DNA from: JBDTRY01 sp039931435
GTDB taxonomy: Bacteria > Acidobacteriota > Thermoanaerobaculia > Gp7-AA8
Length of the DNA: 17,844 bases
Assembly (NCBI GenBank): GCA_039931435.1
Contig: JBDTRY010000059.1
Coordinates: forward strand, 1-17,844
Reading direction: 5' to 3'
Shown: positions 15,544 through 17,844 of the stretch, one piece after another
Layout of the letters: the number at the start of each line of letters is the position of its first letter
Position numbering within the stretch: position 1 is the first letter of the stretch
Notes under the pieces: model-generated
Databases searched by the model: none
What the model was told of the DNA's origin: nothing
What the model saw: only the letters and a program-made list of their open reading frames with translations
Made by a program: the position numbers and the translations under genes

Positions 15544-15572
15544 TTTCGCGGCCACGTTCTACTCCGGCGCGG

Positions 15573-16886
15573 TCAACTCTGAACCTGGTGCACACGCTGG
15601 CAATGCGGACAGACAATGGAACGGCCACGGAAGGACGGCGGAACCTTCAGGTTGGTCTGGCACGGACAGGCGATAAAAACGTAATCGTTCAGTTTCCAGA
15701 GCATGTCCGTAGTCTGGCGTGTGCGCTCGATCGGGGTATCCGCCGCGGCGGCGGTTGCGGCTGCGGCAATGCTGGCCACGGTTGATAGAGCCTCACTGGC
15801 CGGGCTGGTGGATCTGGCTCCTCCTCCCAGTCCGGGAAGAGCGATCGCCGGAGTGCTTCGTGGAGGAGCAACGCTGGATCCGGTGGATGCTTCTCTGCCC
15901 AGTGGCACCAGTCCGACGGCCCGCCCGGTTACCCGGCGGAAAGCGTTGTCATACTGCGCCAGCGTTCCGTTTGTGCCCATGGACCGCAGAATGCGGATAC
16001 GCTCGGAGATCGGAGGATGCGTACTGGTCAGATCGGCGAGACCGCGTGAAGTGACTTTCAGAGGGTTGACGATGTACATGGCCGCGGTGACGTCTGATGC
16101 CGTACGCAGTTTCGTCGTCGTCTGCGCAAGCTTCTCCAGAGCGTTGGCCAGTCCTTCCGGATAGCGGGTGAACTCGGCCGAGGTGGCGTCCGCAAGATAC
16201 TCACGCCTGCGGGAGACCGCGAAGTAGAGAAGCTGGGCGATGATCGGCGCCAGAATGATCAGCGCGATGGCCAGAACCAGAAAAATCAATTGAGCCTGAC
16301 CGGACCCTTTCGACGAACGCCGGGGGCTGGTCCGCGTGTACGAACCGAATCGGAACATTCTCCCGCCCATATCCGCGATCATGACGATGCTGCCGAGCAT
16401 CACTCCCACCATCATGATGTAGAGAATGTCCCGGTTGCGTACGTGTCCCAGCTCGTGCGCTATCACGCCCTGAAGCTCGTCGCGGCTCATCAACTGCAGA
16501 AGGCCTGACGTGACCGCTACCGAAGCGTGCTGCGGGTCCCGTCCCGTGGCGAAGGCGTTCGGAGCAGCGTCGTCGATGATGTAGATATCCGGAACGCGGC
16601 TCACGCCGGAGGCGATGCACATCTCTTCAACGACGTTGAAGAGGACGGGGTGATCCTGCTTCTCGATCTTTCGGGCGCTGCTCAGGGTGAGGAAGATCTG
16701 GTCGCCGCTGAAATAGCTGATCAGGGAAAGGAACACCCAGAAGATAAAAGCCATGAGCAGGCCGAAGCTACCTGAGCCCGGAGCGAGCGCTTCTCCGAGT
16801 ACGTACCCCATGAGAAGCAGCAGACAGGCCATGGCCACAACCAGAATGATCGTGCGCCGCTGATTGGCGCGAATCTGTTCGAACAT
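15573..16886 (-). CDS. M48 family membrane metalloprotease (HtpX-like) with C-terminal zinc ribbon
   Basis: HtpX-type M48 proteases are inner-membrane zinc enzymes that degrade misfolded membrane proteins. In this 437-residue protein hydrophobic segments lie at about 12-33, 41-60, 154-173 and 199-224. The active site is VIAHELGHVRNRD with His144, Glu145 and His148, and the third zinc ligand Glu229 is in REYLADATSAEF. The family motif STHPPISERI lies at about 288-297. HtpX itself is about 290 residues; here an Ala/Ser/Pro-rich linker (about 330-385) leads to an added C-terminal four-cysteine zinc ribbon, CPC...CPHC (Cys407, 409, 426, 429). LemA lies 36 nt upstream on the same strand, a common pairing. 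The ATG start has only a weak ribosome binding site. Confidence 0.93.
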   Translation of the reverse strand: MFEQIRANQRRTIILVVAMACLLLLMGYVLGEALAPGSGSFGLLMAFIFWVFLSLISYFSGDQIFLTLSSARKIEKQDHPVLFNVVEEMCIASGVSRVPDIYIIDDAAPNAFATGRDPQHASVAVTSGLLQLMSRDELQGVIAHELGHVRNRDILYIMMVGVMLGSIVMIADMGGRMFRFGSYTRTSPRRSSKGSGQAQLIFLVLAIALIILAPIIAQLLYFAVSRRREYLADATSAEFTRYPEGLANALEKLAQTTTKLRTASDVTAAMYIVNPLKVTSRGLADLTSTHPPISERIRILRSMGTNGTLAQYDNAFRRVTGRAVGLVPLGREASTGSSVAPPRSTPAIALPGLGGGARSTSPASEALSTVASIAAAATAAAADTPIERTRQTTDMLWKLNDYVFIACPCQTNLKVPPSFRGRSIVCPHCQRVHQVQS

Positions 16887-16922
16887 GGCTTCGGACCGAA
16901 ATTCCGCTTACTGCCCGTTTGC

Positions 16923-17483
16923 TCAGAACTTCACGGCGACGGGCTGACGGGCTTCAGCTGATTCCGCTGCAAAGAACTGGGATTCCGTGAAGTTGAACAT
17001 GCCGGCGAGGATGTTCGTAGGGAACACCTGGATGCGGTTGTTCAGACGCATCACCGAATCGTTGTAGTACTGACGGGCGAAGCTGATCTTGTTTTCCGTC
17101 GAGGTCAGCTCTTCCTGCAGAGCCAGAAAGTTCTGGTTGGCCTTGAGGTCCGGATAACTCTCGGTTACGGCGAACAGGGACTTCAGCGTCTGCGAGAGAG
17201 CGTTCTCCACGCGCGCTTTATCTTCGACGCTGGCCCCGGTGAGGTTCACGGCCTGCTGACGTGCCGCGGTCACTGCCTCGAGCGTCTGCCGCTCGTGATT
17301 CATGTAGCCCTTCACCGTTTCCACGAGGTTGGGGATGAGATCGTGCCGACGATTGAGCTGTACGTCGATCTGGCTCCACGAATTCTTCACTTCGTTGCGA
17401 GCTGTGACCAGGCTGTTGTAGAGCGAGATCACAATCAGGCCCACAACAACAGCAATGACGATCAGCACTATGAGTACCATCAT
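16923..17483 (-). CDS. lemA: LemA family protein
   Basis: LemA proteins are small membrane-anchored, mostly alpha-helical proteins of unclear function, often encoded beside HtpX/M48 proteases. The 186-residue product has one N-terminal membrane segment (about 2-22) followed at once by the signature YNSLVTARNEVKNSW, QIDVQLNRRHDLIPNLV and ETVKGY. Later conserved parts are YPDLKANQNFLALQEEL and ISFARQYYNDSV, ending in NNRIQVFPTNI. The ATG at 17483 is used because GGAGG (17492-17496) is eight bases upstream; a GTG at 17492 would overlap that site. It is the first gene of the lemA-M48 unit, preceded by a plausible promoter. Confidence 0.96.
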   Translation of the reverse strand: MMVLIVLIVIAVVVGLIVISLYNSLVTARNEVKNSWSQIDVQLNRRHDLIPNLVETVKGYMNHERQTLEAVTAARQQAVNLTGASVEDKARVENALSQTLKSLFAVTESYPDLKANQNFLALQEELTSTENKISFARQYYNDSVMRLNNRIQVFPTNILAGMFNFTESQFFAAESAEARQPVAVKF

Positions 17484-17491
17484 GGTTTCCA

Positions 17492-17496
17492 CCTCC
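17492..17496 (-). promoter_or_regulatory. Shine-Dalgarno site choosing the lemA start
   Basis: GGAGG on the minus strand is eight bases before ATG 17483 and overlaps the alternative GTG, ruling the latter out. Confidence 0.7.
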
Positions 17497-17522
17497 GGAG
17501 AATCGGGTTCATTTATCGATTG

Positions 17523-17551
17523 ATTGTACGTGAGCGGCGGAAATATGTTCG
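17523..17551 (-). promoter_or_regulatory. Possible sigma-70-type promoter for lemA-M48
   Basis: On the minus strand, TACAAT (17523-17528) matches five of six -10 positions. Seventeen bases upstream, CGAACA (17546-17551) matches three of six -35 positions. It would give a leader of about 30 nt before the lemA start. The -35 is weak, and binding preferences of this organism are unknown. Confidence 0.35.
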
Positions 17552-17558
17552 ATCGAGG

Positions 17559-17670
17559 GCGCCTGACGGAGCTTTGGGCGGCCTGCGGATCTCGTCAACG
17601 AGAATCGTGCCATCCTCTCGTAGCAACCGGGAAGGTAGAGGAGATCCTTCGCTCGACGCTTCAGGATGAC
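17559..17670. repeat. Dispersed palindromic repeat, copy 4 (left end decayed)
   Basis: The right part is intact (GGATCTCGTCAACGAG, GAGATCCTTCGCTCGACG, CTTCAGGATGAC). The left end has drifted (CGCCTGACGGAGC in place of ATCCTGAGGGAGC). A further fragment (CTCGACGCTTCTAATGACAC) follows at about 17678. The 361 bases upstream of lemA hold the promoter and copies 4 and 5 and no credible gene. Confidence 0.75.
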
Positions 17671-17728
17671 AGCGCTGCTCGACGCTTCTAATGACACGCC
17701 CCTCGTTTTTGCGGGGTTTGGGGAGCTT

Positions 17729-17844
17729 GTCATCCTTGAGGGAGCGTAGCGACCGAAGGATCTCGTCAACGAGAATCGTGCCCCTCATTGCGGATGGCCA
17801 ACCGGGAAGGTAGAAGAGATCCTTCGCTCGACGCTTCAGGATGA
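17729..17844. repeat. Dispersed palindromic repeat, copy 5, cut by the window end
   Basis: The copy starts GTCATCCTTGAGGGAGCG like copy 1 and runs to CTTCAGGATGA at the last base, so only the terminal C is missing. The first 50 bases are almost identical to copy 1, suggesting recent spread or gene conversion. Confidence 0.85.

Overview
The window looks like chromosomal DNA from a moderately GC-rich (roughly 60%) Gram-negative bacterium. The dispersed palindromic repeats of the GTCATCCT...GAAGGATCT type and the lipoprotein signals would fit an Acidobacteriota-like genome, but this is a weak inference from style, and nothing here fixes the taxon. No phage genes, transposase, CRISPR array, rRNA or tRNA could be recognised. 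Gene content is mostly housekeeping and cell-envelope functions. The unusual content is mainly in the repeats between genes.

Layout. Positions 1-1631 (+): the 3' part of a metallo-beta-lactamase-fold hydrolase, overlapping fdhD (formate dehydrogenase sulfurtransferase) by 4 nt. Positions 1646-4462 (-): an SLT-type lytic transglycosylase, a small four-helix membrane protein and an M20 peptidase/amidohydrolase. Then come a palindromic repeat, a terminator and, at 4770-5897 (-), a membrane acyl-CoA desaturase with a long basic tail. Positions 6132-6557 (+) hold a small membrane protein whose stop overlaps that of a convergent HNH-family protein (6554-7489, -) in which the first HNH histidine appears replaced by arginine. 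A long head-to-head inverted repeat (7574-7787) separates this from a + strand export-linked cluster: signal peptidase I, a phosphodiester-glycosidase-domain lipoprotein and a small conserved lipoprotein-like protein (7900-9867). A tandemly duplicated repeat block (9911-10272) precedes the very large NAD-specific glutamate dehydrogenase (10431-15278, +). Its stop codon lies inside the first of three CTAG tetranucleotides that bound two abutting palindromic MITE-like elements (15275-15543). Beyond them, on the - strand, are an M48/HtpX-like membrane protease with an extra C-terminal zinc ribbon, and LemA. The window ends in two more copies of the dispersed repeat.

How the genes relate. LemA and the M48 protease form a recognised pair, and LepB and the following two lipoprotein-like genes form a plausible envelope/secretion cluster. 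Glutamate dehydrogenase, desaturase and M20 hydrolase are independent metabolic functions. I see no multi-gene novel system such as a defence island or biosynthetic cluster. The most interesting signals are the stacked CTAG-bounded palindromes at the gdh stop codon, the dispersed 110-bp repeat family with a local tandem duplication, and the HNH protein with a substituted catalytic position.
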